Below, in pieces: positions 1-10,057 of a stretch of DNA of 64,000 nucleotides. The stretch is taken from assembly GCA_029779535.1 (NCBI GenBank), contig JAKPAG010000098.1:110993-174992 (forward strand). Reading direction: 5' to 3'. The number at the start of each line of letters is the position of its first letter. Within the stretch, counting starts at the first letter, position 1. Made by a program: the position numbers and the translations under genes. The notes under the pieces were generated by a model. It searched no databases, was not told where the DNA came from, and worked only from the letters and a program-made list of their open reading frames with translations. The stretch comes from Pseudomonadota bacterium (GTDB lineage: Bacteria > Pseudomonadota > Alphaproteobacteria > Sphingomonadales > Sphingomonadaceae).

Positions 1-580
1 GCCGCTAGGGGTGGATCTGGCGCGATTTGCCAGTCCTGCCGCAGCGCCTGTCCTGCCGGTTAGGGCCCTTTACGCTGGGGTTTGGTCGCGGCGCAAAGGC
101 TGCGATCAGTTCGCTGCCTTGCTTGAGGCAGAGCCCGACCTCGACCTGCTCCATGTCGGCACGGTCGGCGATCTGCCGCTGCTGGAGCATCCCCGCTTCA
201 AGTCGGTCGGCCATCAGCCGCAAGCCCGGTTGGCTGAACTAATGCGGGACAGGCACCTGTTCCTGTTCCCAAGTCGCGACGATGGATTCGGCATGGTCAT
301 GGCCGAGGCGCTGGCCAGCGGGATGCATGTGGTGGCCAGCGACGCCAGTGGCGGCCCTGACCTGGCTGACATGGTTGGCAGTGAATTCGTGGCCGTATTC
401 CCCGCCGGGGAGAGCGCAGCGTTCCACGCCGCAGTGCGGGGGCAGATCAAGGCGATCGCGGCCGCCGCCGCAGCCGGGCCAATCGCGGTCCCGCCCGAGC
501 GCCTCGCGAACCTTTCGTGGCAGGCCTATGGTGAGCGTTACGATGCCATGCTGCGCCGCCTGCTAGATGCCCGGCAATGA
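1..580 (+). CDS. Glycosyltransferase (GT4-like), 5' truncated by window edge
   Basis: Frame open from base 2 (PLGVDLARF...), then HLFLFPSRDDGFGMVMAEALASGMHVVASDASGGPDL typical of a GT4 C-terminal nucleotide-sugar site. Confidence 0.8.
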   Translation, partial: PLGVDLARFASPAAAPVLPVRALYAGVWSRRKGCDQFAALLEAEPDLDLLHVGTVGDLPLLEHPRFKSVGHQPQARLAELMRDRHLFLFPSRDDGFGMVMAEALASGMHVVASDASGGPDLADMVGSEFVAVFPAGESAAFHAAVRGQIKAIAAAAAAGPIAVPPERLANLSWQAYGERYDAMLRRLLDARQ

Positions 581-1539
581 AAGCCCTGGTCATCTGCGCC
601 TACATGGGGCCGCTGCCAAGCCTGATGCCGTTGTGGATCAGGACGGCCGCGCATAATCCGCAGGTCGATTTCCTGATCGTGAGCGACCAGGCCGAGCCCG
701 AAGGTCTTCCCGCGAACGTCCGGTTCCAGCATGCCACGCTGGCTGCGCTAGCCGAGCACTGGAGCGCGCTGCTGGGGTTTGAGGTGGCCTTGACGTCGCC
801 GTACAAGCTGAATGATTTCAAATCGTTGTTCTGGTCTCTGGTGCCAGAACTCGATCGCTATGACTATTGGGGATATTGCGATCTTGATGTCCTGTTCGGG
901 GACCTTGCGCCATTGCTGGACCAGCGCCTTGGTCGTTACGACATGATCCTGTCCGAAGGGCACTTGCGGTTCCTGCGCAATGACGATCGCACGCGCCAGG
1001 CGTTTCGCGCCGTGCGCCAGCCGCGCGGCTGGCGCGACATCCTGACCGATCCGGTCAATTTCGGCATGGATGAACACTGGGGCATCAATCAGGTGTTCAG
1101 GGCGCCCGATCGCGGCTGGTTTGCCAATTCGGCCTTGATCGCGGACATTCACCCCTCGTTCCGGCAGATGCGGCGGTTGCCGCATCTGCCAAACCACCGG
1201 ATCCAGGCCTTCTACTGGCAGGACGGGCGAATCTATCGAGAATTCATCGCTGCGGATGAGCGGCGCACCGAGGAATACCTGTATATCCACCTCCAGAAGC
1301 GCACCGTGCCGATCGATCCGGCCAGCGCCGATGCGGCAGCGTTCAATATCGATCCGGGCGGCATCGCCCCGCGCCGCCCGGGGGATGAGGCGGAGCGGTC
1401 GATGCGTCGGCGCAACCCCTGGCATTGGCCCAATTCCGCCGAGGCACGCATCCTGATCAGGCAACTGCGCAGCCGGATGTTTGGCGGCACTGATGTGTTC
1501 GAGCCCAAGGACCGCCCATCTCCAGAATCGGGAGCCTGA
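577..1539 (+). CDS. DUF6625-like putative glycosyltransferase
   Basis: MKALVICAYMGPLPSLMPLW...YDYWGYCDLDVLFGDL; 4-nt overlap with upstream GT. Confidence 0.7.
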   Translation: MKALVICAYMGPLPSLMPLWIRTAAHNPQVDFLIVSDQAEPEGLPANVRFQHATLAALAEHWSALLGFEVALTSPYKLNDFKSLFWSLVPELDRYDYWGYCDLDVLFGDLAPLLDQRLGRYDMILSEGHLRFLRNDDRTRQAFRAVRQPRGWRDILTDPVNFGMDEHWGINQVFRAPDRGWFANSALIADIHPSFRQMRRLPHLPNHRIQAFYWQDGRIYREFIAADERRTEEYLYIHLQKRTVPIDPASADAAAFNIDPGGIAPRRPGDEAERSMRRRNPWHWPNSAEARILIRQLRSRMFGGTDVFEPKDRPSPESGA

Positions 1540-1542
1540 GCC

Positions 1543-2625
1543 ATGCCCTATCGCCCGGCGCATCCATTGTCCGCCGCCGGATCGAGCAGGATCGATATGC
1601 TGCGCCTTGCGCTGGTTGGGCAGGTGCTGCTGGGGCACTATGCGATGATCGCTTACCCACGGTTCCCCGATCTTGATTTCGGGCGGGCAGCAGATGTCTA
1701 CGTTGGGCTGTTTCGCCTTGTTTCCAGATTCGGATCGCAGGCGGCATTCGTCTTTGTCTGCATCAGCGGTTATTTCCTGGTGCCGCGCCTGCTCGCAACA
1801 GCGCTCAAGGTTGCGGGGGCCGAGCCGATCGGGGCGTTCCTGCTGGGGCGGTTGAAGCGCATCTATCCCACCCTGGTCGCCGCGTTGGTCCTGACGCTGG
1901 TCTGCGATGCCGCCGGAATCTGGGGGCTTGGGGCTGAACCGTTCTATCGCCGCTTTGGCGTTTATGATGCGGTGGCGGCGCTTAACTGGCGCACGGGGCT
2001 GGGCAATCTGCTGTCATTGCAGCCAACCTGGTCCGACGCGTTCGGCACGAATGGACCGTTGTGGACGCTGGGCTATATCGTCCAGTTCTATTGCATTGGC
2101 GCCTTGCTGGCCGAAGCCCTGCGCCGCGGGCGGCGCACGGGTCTGGCGTTGGCCCTGGTGATCATCGCGCTGGGCCTCGCGTTTGCGCAGGCCTGGTTGC
2201 TGGTGCTGGCCTGCTGGCTGAGCTGCGCGTTGGTTCGCTGGATCAAGCCGGCCGGGCGCAGGCAGGCCTGGTTTGAACTGCTGCTGGGGCTTGGCCTGTT
2301 CGTTGCCGCCAATCGCCTTCCGGTCAACCTGGGGATCATGGCCTGCGGGATCAGCGGGTGCCTTTGGTTGCACGCGCTTAACAGCGATCTGCCGGTCAGG
2401 CGCCTGGTGCAGCTGCCGCCGGCGCTGCAACGGCTGAACGCGGCCAGTTTTGGCATCTATGCTTTCCACTTTCCGCTTGCGGTCCTCGCCTATGCTGCGA
2501 TTGCGCCGCATGTTGATACTGCGGGCCTGCTGTTTCGGGTGGCCTGGCCGGTGATCGCCGCAGCGCCGGTGATCGTGCTGGCATTCCAGTGGCAAGACCT
2601 GGTGCAGCGCCGGTTTGGAGCGTGA
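1543..2625 (+). CDS. Acyltransferase family membrane protein (OafA/acyltransferase 3-like)
   Basis: Multi-TM protein, RIDMLRLALVGQVLLGHYAMI...FVCISGYFLVPRLL; located in GT cluster. Confidence 0.75.
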   Translation: MPYRPAHPLSAAGSSRIDMLRLALVGQVLLGHYAMIAYPRFPDLDFGRAADVYVGLFRLVSRFGSQAAFVFVCISGYFLVPRLLATALKVAGAEPIGAFLLGRLKRIYPTLVAALVLTLVCDAAGIWGLGAEPFYRRFGVYDAVAALNWRTGLGNLLSLQPTWSDAFGTNGPLWTLGYIVQFYCIGALLAEALRRGRRTGLALALVIIALGLAFAQAWLLVLACWLSCALVRWIKPAGRRQAWFELLLGLGLFVAANRLPVNLGIMACGISGCLWLHALNSDLPVRRLVQLPPALQRLNAASFGIYAFHFPLAVLAYAAIAPHVDTAGLLFRVAWPVIAAAPVIVLAFQWQDLVQRRFGA

Positions 2626-2634
2626 GGGACGATA

Positions 2635-3633
2635 ATGGGCAGCGCGCCTAAGATTTCCGTGATGATGGCTGTCCGCAACGGCGAAAAGTTCCTGCAGGAA
2701 GCGCTGGACAGCGTCCTTTCTCAAGAGGGCGTGGATTTTGAGTTCGTCGCGGTCGATGACGGCAGCACCGATGGTACAGTCGCCATCCTTGAAGCCTGCC
2801 GCGACCCGCGCCTGCGGATTGTCCGCAACACCAACCACGGGCTGGTGAACGCTCTGAACCTTGGCTTCGCCTCGGTTCGGGGTGACTATATCGCGCGGAT
2901 GGATTCGGATGATGTCTGCTTGCCGGGACGCCTGGCCAAGCAGTCAGCCTTGCTCGACGCCAATCCGGATGTCGATATGGTGCACGCCTCGGCGCGGATC
3001 ATCGACGATTCAGGCAAGGGCAGCCGGATCATCATGGCGACGCCTGGCACGCAGGATGATTATCGGGCCGTTCTGACGGATGAAGTCCCCGGCAAGCCGA
3101 TCATCAATCCGACCGTGATGATCCGCCGCAGCTCGCTCGCCCAGACCGGCGGCTATCGCGACAGTCCTTCGTGTGAAGACCACGAGTTCTGGCTGCGGGT
3201 GCTGGATAGCTGGAAATTCATGGCAATCCCTGAAGTGCTGCTGCTCTACCGCCAGCATCTGGGCGGCATTTCGCGGGTCAACTCGCGCGAACAGGCGACC
3301 TCGCACGTAATGAACTGCGTCGCCTATCGGATCCGGCGCGAAACCGGGATTGACCTGTTTGACGAAGATCCCGCCACTTACCATGCGCTGCGAACCCAGC
3401 TTGGGCTGCGGGCGGATGCGATCATGCCCACGATCGTGGCGGTCCACGCGCTGCGCCGCCATGTCAAATTGCGGCGCTGGGGGCAGGCGTGGCACAGCCT
3501 GGTCACGGTAGTCCGCAACAAGGGGCTGCCCCTGCTGCGCGATCAGGGAGTCCGTAGCGAATTGCAGCGCCTACAGCGCGAAGCGATGGCCGAATACAAG
3601 GCCGTTCTTGCCCGTGCGGCGAAGCAAGGCTAG
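2635..3633 (+). CDS. Glycosyltransferase family 2
   Basis: KISVMMAVRNGEKFLQEALDSVLSQEGVDFEFVAVDDGSTDGT...ARMDSDD. Confidence 0.9.
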   Translation: MGSAPKISVMMAVRNGEKFLQEALDSVLSQEGVDFEFVAVDDGSTDGTVAILEACRDPRLRIVRNTNHGLVNALNLGFASVRGDYIARMDSDDVCLPGRLAKQSALLDANPDVDMVHASARIIDDSGKGSRIIMATPGTQDDYRAVLTDEVPGKPIINPTVMIRRSSLAQTGGYRDSPSCEDHEFWLRVLDSWKFMAIPEVLLLYRQHLGGISRVNSREQATSHVMNCVAYRIRRETGIDLFDEDPATYHALRTQLGLRADAIMPTIVAVHALRRHVKLRRWGQAWHSLVTVVRNKGLPLLRDQGVRSELQRLQREAMAEYKAVLARAAKQG

Positions 3634-3642
3634 CATCGCGGC

Positions 3643-3912
3643 ATGGTGTTTTCATTAGTCATCGGGATTCTGGCCGCGTGCTATGGTGCAAGCCGGATCA
3701 TGTTGCGGGTGGGGCTGTTTCCCGGAAACGCGAACGGACTGCGCGCCGCACATTTTTCTGCGGCATTTGCCGTTCTGCTGCTGGACGTGCTGCTCAAGCA
3801 AACCCTGGGCGGATTTTCGGCGCGTGCGGCGGTGTGGGTCCTGGCAGTCCAGCTGGGCTGGTACCTGCTCGACCTCAAGCGCGGCCGCATCCCTGCCGCT
3901 GCTTCAGGGTAA
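3643..3912 (+). CDS. Small hypothetical membrane protein
   Basis: 89-aa ORF with hydrophobic segments, co-directional with the GT genes. Confidence 0.45.
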   Translation: MVFSLVIGILAACYGASRIMLRVGLFPGNANGLRAAHFSAAFAVLLLDVLLKQTLGGFSARAAVWVLAVQLGWYLLDLKRGRIPAAASG

Positions 3913-4503
3913 CAGGTACCAGGCCACGCGGGGCAGGAAGTTCAATTTGCCGCTGCGCTGCACTTTGGTGATGCCCGTGACGCGATATTCCATCATGGTG
4001 AAGGTCACGCCCAGATCGGCGTAAACCATGAGCTTTCCGCCCGGAATGTAGTTCTGCCGGGTCGGTGGGCCCAGCCGGTTGAGAAGGGTATCCTCGTCTG
4101 TGCCCAGGCCAATGCCGAGCACATCCGGACAGCCCACGCTGCCCACGCCGGGGCCGGAGCAGCTGATTGTTTCCGTCCTGCCCGCAGCGTTGAACTGGAC
4201 AGTCGTCTTGAGGTCGCCCCCTTCGTTGTATTGCCAGCGCATGTCATTATCCAGCCGCGCGGCTGGCTGGCCGCGCAGGTAGATCACCTCCTCGCGCGGG
4301 GCGTCGATCATCAACGGCCCCATCATCAAGGAGGCGATGCGGAAGCGATGGGTCGTGTAAAGTGCGACCGCCAGCAGCAGGATCGTCATGCTGGCAAGGA
4401 TCAGCCGCCCGATTCCGGGCGATTGCCAGCCGGATTGCTGCTTGCGCCGCCGCTTGCGCCGCTCCGACTTTTGCTCGGCCTGGGCCGCAGCATCCTCGCT
4501 CAT
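3904..4503 (-). CDS. Hypothetical membrane-anchored protein
   Basis: MSEDAAAQAEQKSERRKRRRKQQ then one TM helix (LILASMTILLLAVALY) and a soluble domain; start chosen inside the longer ORF. Confidence 0.6.
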   Translation of the reverse strand: MSEDAAAQAEQKSERRKRRRKQQSGWQSPGIGRLILASMTILLLAVALYTTHRFRIASLMMGPLMIDAPREEVIYLRGQPAARLDNDMRWQYNEGGDLKTTVQFNAAGRTETISCSGPGVGSVGCPDVLGIGLGTDEDTLLNRLGPPTRQNYIPGGKLMVYADLGVTFTMMEYRVTGITKVQRSGKLNFLPRVAWYLLP

Positions 4504-4579
4504 GTCCGTGCGCCCCACATATTCGGCATTTCGAAACGCGGTATCTAACCCAACCGCGCGTATCGTCAATCGCCTGCCG

Positions 4580-5449
4580 TCAACGCGTCGGCACTGGGGC
4601 ATCACCGGTGTAGTCGTAGAAGCCACGACCGGTCTTGCGGCCCAGCCATCCGGCTTCGACGTATTTGACCAGCAGCGGGGCAGGGCGATACTTGCTGTCG
4701 CCGGTGGTGTTGTAAAGCACCTTGACGATGTCGAGGCAGGTGTCGAGCCCGACGAAATCCGCCAGTTCCAGAGGCCCCATCGGATGGTTGAGGCCAAGGC
4801 GGCAGCCCTTGTCGATATCGGCGATGCTGGCAGTGCCCTGGCCCAGCACGAACACGGCCTCGTTGATCATCGGCAGCAGGATGCGGTTGACGACGAAGCC
4901 CGGCTCGTCCTCGGCCTGGACGACCTGCTTGCCCAGGCTTTCCGCGAAGGCGCGCGTGCGGGCCACAGTATCGGCGCCGGTCGCGAGGCCCGGGATCACC
5001 TCGATCAGGCCCATCACCGGAACGGGATTGAAAAAGTGCAGGCCGATGAAGCGCTTGGGATCGGGCGAGCTGGTCGCCATGCGGGTGATCGGGATCGAAC
5101 TGGTGTTCGACGCCATGATCGCGTCCTCGCGCAGCACCTTGCCGGCCGCTTCGAAGATCTTGCGCTTGATTTCTTCCTTCTCGGTCGCCGCCTCGATGAT
5201 CAGGTCGGCTTCGGTGAACAGGGCATAGTCACCCACCGGGGTGATGCGCGCCAGGGTGGCCTCGGCTTCGGCCGGAGTCAGCTTTTCGCGGGAAACCAGG
5301 CGGGTCAGCGCCTTGTCGATATTGGCCTTGGCCTTTTCCGCCAGGGCCACGTCGATGTCGGACAGCAGAACCTTCATGCCGCACTGGGCCACCTGCTGGG
5401 TGATACCCGAACCCATCTGGCCCGCGCCGATAACCGCCACTGTCCGCAT
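4580..5449 (-). CDS. 3-hydroxybutyryl-CoA dehydrogenase
   Basis: MRTVAVIGAGQMGSGITQQVAQCGMKVLLSDID...FIGLHFFNPVPVMGLIEVI; HCDH signature. Confidence 0.93.
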   Translation of the reverse strand: MRTVAVIGAGQMGSGITQQVAQCGMKVLLSDIDVALAEKAKANIDKALTRLVSREKLTPAEAEATLARITPVGDYALFTEADLIIEAATEKEEIKRKIFEAAGKVLREDAIMASNTSSIPITRMATSSPDPKRFIGLHFFNPVPVMGLIEVIPGLATGADTVARTRAFAESLGKQVVQAEDEPGFVVNRILLPMINEAVFVLGQGTASIADIDKGCRLGLNHPMGPLELADFVGLDTCLDIVKVLYNTTGDSKYRPAPLLVKYVEAGWLGRKTGRGFYDYTGDAPVPTR

Positions 5450-5511
5450 GTCCCATTCCCTTCGCACTTGCAGCAAACGCGAGGCTGACTAGCGGGGGAA
5501 ACCGCGCTTGG

Positions 5512-6081
5512 CTAGCGATTCTGGCCCGGCACCCACAGGACTTCGCTGCCCGCCGCGATGTTCAGGGCACGGGCCAGCACGAACAGGTAGTCGGACAGAC
5601 GGTTGATATAGGCCAGGGCCGCCGGATTGACGGGTTCCTGCGCGGCCAGCGCGGTCATCGCGCGTTCGGCGCGGCGGGTGGTGGCGCGGGCCACGTGGGT
5701 GTGGGCCGCGGCGGGATTGCCCCCGGGCAGGATAAAGCTGGTCAGCGGCGGCAGCGGGGCGTTGACCCGGTCGATCTCCGCCTCCAGCCAGGCGGCCTGT
5801 TCGGGCACGATCCGCAGGGTCATTTCCCCGGGGGTAAAGTCCTCTCCCGGGGTGGCCAGATCGGCGCCCAGGTCGAACAGATCGTTCTGGATCCGAACCA
5901 GCGCAGCGCGGTGCTCAAACGTATCTAGCGCGGACACCACCACACCTAGCGCGCTGTTCGCCTCATCGACCGCGCCGATCGCTTCCATCCGCGCGGCATG
6001 CTTGGGACAACGCGAACCATCGACCAGTCCGGTCGTGCCATCGTCACCCGTGCGGGTGTAGATCTTGTTCAGCTTGACCAT
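5512..6081 (-). CDS. Cob(I)yrinic acid a,c-diamide adenosyltransferase, PduO type
   Basis: MVKLNKIYTRTGDDGTTGLVDGSRCPKHAARMEAIGAVDEANSALG. Confidence 0.92.
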   Translation of the reverse strand: MVKLNKIYTRTGDDGTTGLVDGSRCPKHAARMEAIGAVDEANSALGVVVSALDTFEHRAALVRIQNDLFDLGADLATPGEDFTPGEMTLRIVPEQAAWLEAEIDRVNAPLPPLTSFILPGGNPAAAHTHVARATTRRAERAMTALAAQEPVNPAALAYINRLSDYLFVLARALNIAAGSEVLWVPGQNR

Positions 6082-6085
6082 GGGA

Positions 6086-6316
6086 TCACCGGCTGGCGAA
6101 CAGCAGCATGGCCACCACCATCACCGCGGCGCCCTGCCACAGGATGCGGGCCATCATCATCTTGTTCTGCTTGAGCTGCATTTCGCTCGGGCCGGTGGCG
6201 TCGCCGCGTTCAAGGTCCTCGCGGGTGCTTTGCATGAAGGCGGAGATGCCGCGGCCCAGGCTGACGAGGACCATGGCCATGGCGATGACCAGGACAGGGA
6301 TCAGGAACATGTTCAT
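6086..6316 (-). CDS. HIG1-like twin-TM protein
   Basis: MNMFLIPVLVIAMAMVLVSLGRGISAFM...QNKMMMARILWQGAAVMVVAMLLFASR. Confidence 0.65.
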   Translation of the reverse strand: MNMFLIPVLVIAMAMVLVSLGRGISAFMQSTREDLERGDATGPSEMQLKQNKMMMARILWQGAAVMVVAMLLFASR

Positions 6317-6321
6317 GGGGC

Positions 6322-7161
6322 TCACCCTACGCCCTTGCCGAATGAAAGGCCAGTGGGCAGCCGCCCGGCGCGCAAGGCGGCGGCGAGAGCGGGCCCGTCT
6401 TCCCCGGCGCGGCGCAGGTCGGCGAGGGCGGGGGAGCCGCGGCGCTTGGCCAGCTTGCGCCCGTCCGCCTCGAGGAGCAGCAGGTGGTGGTGCCAGACCG
6501 GCACCGGCAGGCCGAGCAGCGCCTGGAGCAAGCGGTGGATGTGGCTGGCGGCAAACAGGTCCAGCCCGCGCGTGACCAGCGTGATCCCGTCCGCCGCATC
6601 GTCGAGCGTGGCGGCCAGGTGGTAGCTCGCCGGGGCCTCCTTGCGCAGCAGCACCACGTCGCCAAACTGCTCGGGCCGGCAGACCTGCGGCCCGGCGAGC
6701 TCGTCCAGCCATTCGAGCGGTCCGGCCTGCTGGGCCGCGCGGGCCATGTCGAGCCGCCAGGCGACCGGCGCGTCCGGCGGGGCGCTGCGGCCCCGGCAGG
6801 TGCCGGGATATATCGGTCCGTCCGGCCCGAATTCGCGTGCCTGTTCAGCCACTTGCGCGCGGGTGCAGGTGCAGGGATAGAGCAGCCCCATGGCCTTGAG
6901 CCGCTCCCCCGCCGCGGCGTAGCTCGCCAGCCGTTCCGACTGGAACACCACCGGCCCGTCCCAGGCCAGCCCCAGCCATTCGAGGTCCGCCAGTATTTCC
7001 GGCACCAGGTCCGCCCGGCTGCGGGTGCCATCAATGTCCTCGATCCGCACCGCGAATTCGCCGCCGCGCTCCCGCGCCAGGTCGTGCGCGACGATCGCCG
7101 CATGGGCATGGCCCAGGTGGAGCAGGCCATTGGGGCTGGGGGCAAAGCGGGTGCGGATCAT
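6322..7161 (-). CDS. gluQ: Glutamyl-Q tRNA(Asp) synthetase
   Basis: MIRTRFAPSPNGLLHLGHAHAAIVAHDLA; class I aaRS HIGH-type motif and KLAKRRG; short GluRS-like protein. Confidence 0.88.
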   Translation of the reverse strand: MIRTRFAPSPNGLLHLGHAHAAIVAHDLARERGGEFAVRIEDIDGTRSRADLVPEILADLEWLGLAWDGPVVFQSERLASYAAAGERLKAMGLLYPCTCTRAQVAEQAREFGPDGPIYPGTCRGRSAPPDAPVAWRLDMARAAQQAGPLEWLDELAGPQVCRPEQFGDVVLLRKEAPASYHLAATLDDAADGITLVTRGLDLFAASHIHRLLQALLGLPVPVWHHHLLLLEADGRKLAKRRGSPALADLRRAGEDGPALAAALRAGRLPTGLSFGKGVG

Positions 7162-7241
7162 CGCGCCCATGCATCCTGTGGATTGCGCCCCGGCGCAAGT
7201 CTTGACGCGGGCGCTGCGGCGTTGTTCCATGCGGCCATGGA

Positions 7242-7889
7242 TTGTCGCCGAACCGTCATATCGGCCTGCAACAAGAGGTCATGCTCAAGGCGGAGCTGAT
7301 CGAGCGCGCGGCCCGGTTCCGCAGCGCAGAGGAGGACCCCCTCCGTCACCTGTCCGATTGTCCTGCGCTGGTCCTGAACGCGGATTATACCCCGCTCAGC
7401 TACTATCCGCTCAGTGTCTGGCCGTGGCAGACCGCGATCAAGGCGGTGTTCCTCGAACGGGTCGACATCGTCGCCACCTATGACCGCGAGGTCCATTCGC
7501 CCACCTGGTCGATGGCGATCCCTTCGGTCATCGCGCTGCGCCAGTATGTGAAACCCAGCGAGTTTCCGGCCTTCACCCGCTTCAACCTGTTCCTGCGCGA
7601 TCGGTTCACCTGCCAGTATTGCGGCAGCCCGCACCAGCTGACCTTCGATCACGTGGTGCCGCGCCGGCTGGGCGGGCAGACCAGCTGGGAAAACGTCGCC
7701 ACGGCCTGCGCACCGTGCAACCTGAAGAAGGGCGGGCGCACGCCAAAACAGGCCGGAATGCCGCTGCTGGTCCAGCCGATCCGCCCGACCAACTGGCAAT
7801 TGCAGGAACGCGGCCGGGGCTTTCCCCCGAACCACCTGCACGAAACCTGGCGCGACTGGCTTTACTGGGACGTCGAGCTGGAGAGCTGA
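7242..7889 (+). CDS. HNH endonuclease
   Basis: RDRFTCQYCGSPHQLTFDHVVPRRLGGQTSWENVATACAPCNLKKG; start may be the internal MLKAELIER. Confidence 0.85.
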   Translation: MSPNRHIGLQQEVMLKAELIERAARFRSAEEDPLRHLSDCPALVLNADYTPLSYYPLSVWPWQTAIKAVFLERVDIVATYDREVHSPTWSMAIPSVIALRQYVKPSEFPAFTRFNLFLRDRFTCQYCGSPHQLTFDHVVPRRLGGQTSWENVATACAPCNLKKGGRTPKQAGMPLLVQPIRPTNWQLQERGRGFPPNHLHETWRDWLYWDVELES

Positions 7890-7919
7890 CCGCCGCCGTC
7901 AGAACGCCGAGCTGTGCGG

Positions 7920-8483
7920 TCAGGGCAGGCCAACGAACCCCATTGGCGAGGCCTTGAACTTGGCGGTCGGCGCGCCTTGCGCCAGCACGAACGCGCCCCC
8001 CGCCAGCGGGATGACCCGGTTGACGAAGTCGCTCATCGTGTCCTTCCACTTGGCGGAAATGTACAGTTCGCAAAGCTGGTCCTTGGTCTCCAGCTTGGTT
8101 TCGAAAGTAACCGTTCCGGTTACGTCGGTGGTATAACGCGACGGAGCCATGCACCCGCCCGCGCCGGTGCCGATCCCGACATCGTTGCGCCGGGTTGAAA
8201 ATACCACCGCGCTGGACGAGCGCGAGGTCTGGACCAGTTCGAACACGATCATGTCGTCGACCACGCAGGTCCCCTTGTCCAGGTCCGTCGAATTGATCAC
8301 CTGGGTGCCCTTGTAGCGTGTGAAGGGCATCAGCGTGTCGATCGTGCTTTCCGCCTGGACGATCCGCGCGCGGTTGCAATCGCCTTCGTAAACCACGTTC
8401 TGCGCCTGTGCGGCCGATGTCGCGGCAAGGCCAGCCAGGGCCAGCAGGCCGCTTGCGATACGGATTGTTGCCATTGTCGTCAT
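7920..8483 (-). CDS. Hypothetical secreted protein
   Basis: N-terminal signal peptide (LLALAGLAATSAAQAQN); last gene of the minus-strand kinase/Hsp70 operon. Confidence 0.65.
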   Translation of the reverse strand: MTTMATIRIASGLLALAGLAATSAAQAQNVVYEGDCNRARIVQAESTIDTLMPFTRYKGTQVINSTDLDKGTCVVDDMIVFELVQTSRSSSAVVFSTRRNDVGIGTGAGGCMAPSRYTTDVTGTVTFETKLETKDQLCELYISAKWKDTMSDFVNRVIPLAGGAFVLAQGAPTAKFKASPMGFVGLP

Positions 8484-8493
8484 TCCCCCTGTG

Positions 8494-10014
8494 TCAGACG
8501 TCCATCGTGTTGATGCGCAGCCCCGCCAGGGCCTTGCGCTGCCGTTCCAGGTCGCGCCCGCCCCCGGTCAGGTCCTCGAACGCGAAGGGGACCACCGCCT
8601 GGCTGGCGGCGTCCACCACTTTCACGCCCAGCGTACCATCCTGGTTATAGCGGACCACGATTTCGATCATGTCGCGCCCGACCAGGTGCTTGGGCTGGAT
8701 CGCGATCCGGCCGACCGGATCGAGCAGTGTGGCATCGTCGAGATACTGGCAGATCCGCGCGGCAAAGCCGGCCGCGCCGCCCTGGGCGGGGCGGACCAGC
8801 GCGGAACCCGATGCGGGCAGGGCCATGTTCTTGTCGATCACCCGTTCGAACGCCTGCCCGGCTTCCTCCTGGATGCCGATGTTGTAGCCGGTCACGCTCG
8901 ACATGCGAACGTTGGAGACGAACTGCGCGCCGCCGCCGTCGCCGCGGGCAAAGCTGTGGGCATAAAGCGCCGCGCCCATCGCCACGCTGGCCAGGGGCTG
9001 GTCCTCGGCCAGGCTGGTGCGTTCCGGATCGAGCCGCGCCCGCCAGAAATCGCGCACCTGCCGGTTGCGGCAGGCCCCGCCGATCAGCACGAAGCGCTGC
9101 ACATCGCCCAGTTCCAGCCCCAGCCCGCGCAGGGTGCGCTGCACCACCAGCTCACTGCGCTTCAGCAGGGTTTCGGCGCGCTGGTCATAGTCCGCCGGAT
9201 CCAGCGTCCAGCGCAGGAACCTTCCGTCGACATAGGTATCGTTGGCCGGCCAGCGCGCGCCGGTCTGGCCCAGCGCGATCTTGGTCGCTTCGGCCAGCGC
9301 GGCGATCCGCTCGTCGTTCAGCGCGCCCGGTCTGGGGGCGGTGCTGAAGGCGGCGCGGAAATCGTCACGAAAGCGCTGTTCGATGATCCGGTCGAAATCG
9401 TAGCCGCCCAGGTCCGTCAGCCCGGACTTGGCCAGGATATGCACCTGATCACCAGTGCAGGTCAGCACCGACAGGTCGAACGTGCCGCCGCCGATGTCAT
9501 AGATCACCACGATCTCTTCATCGTTCAGCACGTGCCGGTTGGTGAACTGCAGGGCCGCCGCGATCGGTTCGTCCAGCAGGGCGATCACCTCGATCCCGGC
9601 GATGTCCGCGGCCGATAGCAGCGCCCGGCGCTGCTGGTCGGTAAAGTGGGCGGGCACCGTCAGCACGCAGGAATCGACCGCCTGCCCGGTGTAGATTTCA
9701 ACATCGCCGCGCACCTTCTTGAGCAGCAGGGCGGCAAACATCTCGCTGTAGAGCGGCTCCTCGCCCAGCCGGGCCAGCACGTGGCTGGTGCCGAAATGGC
9801 GCTTGAAGTTGGACACCAGCGTGGCGCCGGGGTTTTCGTGACCGAGCTTTTCCGCAAAGCTGCCGATCAGCGCCCGGTCGCCGTGCAGCAGTACCCGGCT
9901 GGGGGTGGCCTGGCTGCGCGGATCGGCCGCGTCAGGCACCAGGATGGGATCGCCTTCCACCCCGATGAACGCGGCCAGCGTGCTCGATGATCCCAGATCA
10001 ATCCCGATCTTCAT
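8494..10014 (-). CDS. Hsp70/DnaK-like ATPase
   Basis: MKIGIDLGSSSTLAAFIG, VIYDIGGGTFDLSVL and FVLIGGACRNRQV match phosphate-1/phosphate-2/adenosine motifs; only about 120 aa follow the ATPase core. Confidence 0.88.
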   Translation of the reverse strand: MKIGIDLGSSSTLAAFIGVEGDPILVPDAADPRSQATPSRVLLHGDRALIGSFAEKLGHENPGATLVSNFKRHFGTSHVLARLGEEPLYSEMFAALLLKKVRGDVEIYTGQAVDSCVLTVPAHFTDQQRRALLSAADIAGIEVIALLDEPIAAALQFTNRHVLNDEEIVVIYDIGGGTFDLSVLTCTGDQVHILAKSGLTDLGGYDFDRIIEQRFRDDFRAAFSTAPRPGALNDERIAALAEATKIALGQTGARWPANDTYVDGRFLRWTLDPADYDQRAETLLKRSELVVQRTLRGLGLELGDVQRFVLIGGACRNRQVRDFWRARLDPERTSLAEDQPLASVAMGAALYAHSFARGDGGGAQFVSNVRMSSVTGYNIGIQEEAGQAFERVIDKNMALPASGSALVRPAQGGAAGFAARICQYLDDATLLDPVGRIAIQPKHLVGRDMIEIVVRYNQDGTLGVKVVDAASQAVVPFAFEDLTGGGRDLERQRKALAGLRINTMDV

Positions 10015-10057
10015 GCCTGCCCGTCCTGCCCCGACACCGTCTTGCCGTCTCCCCTGT

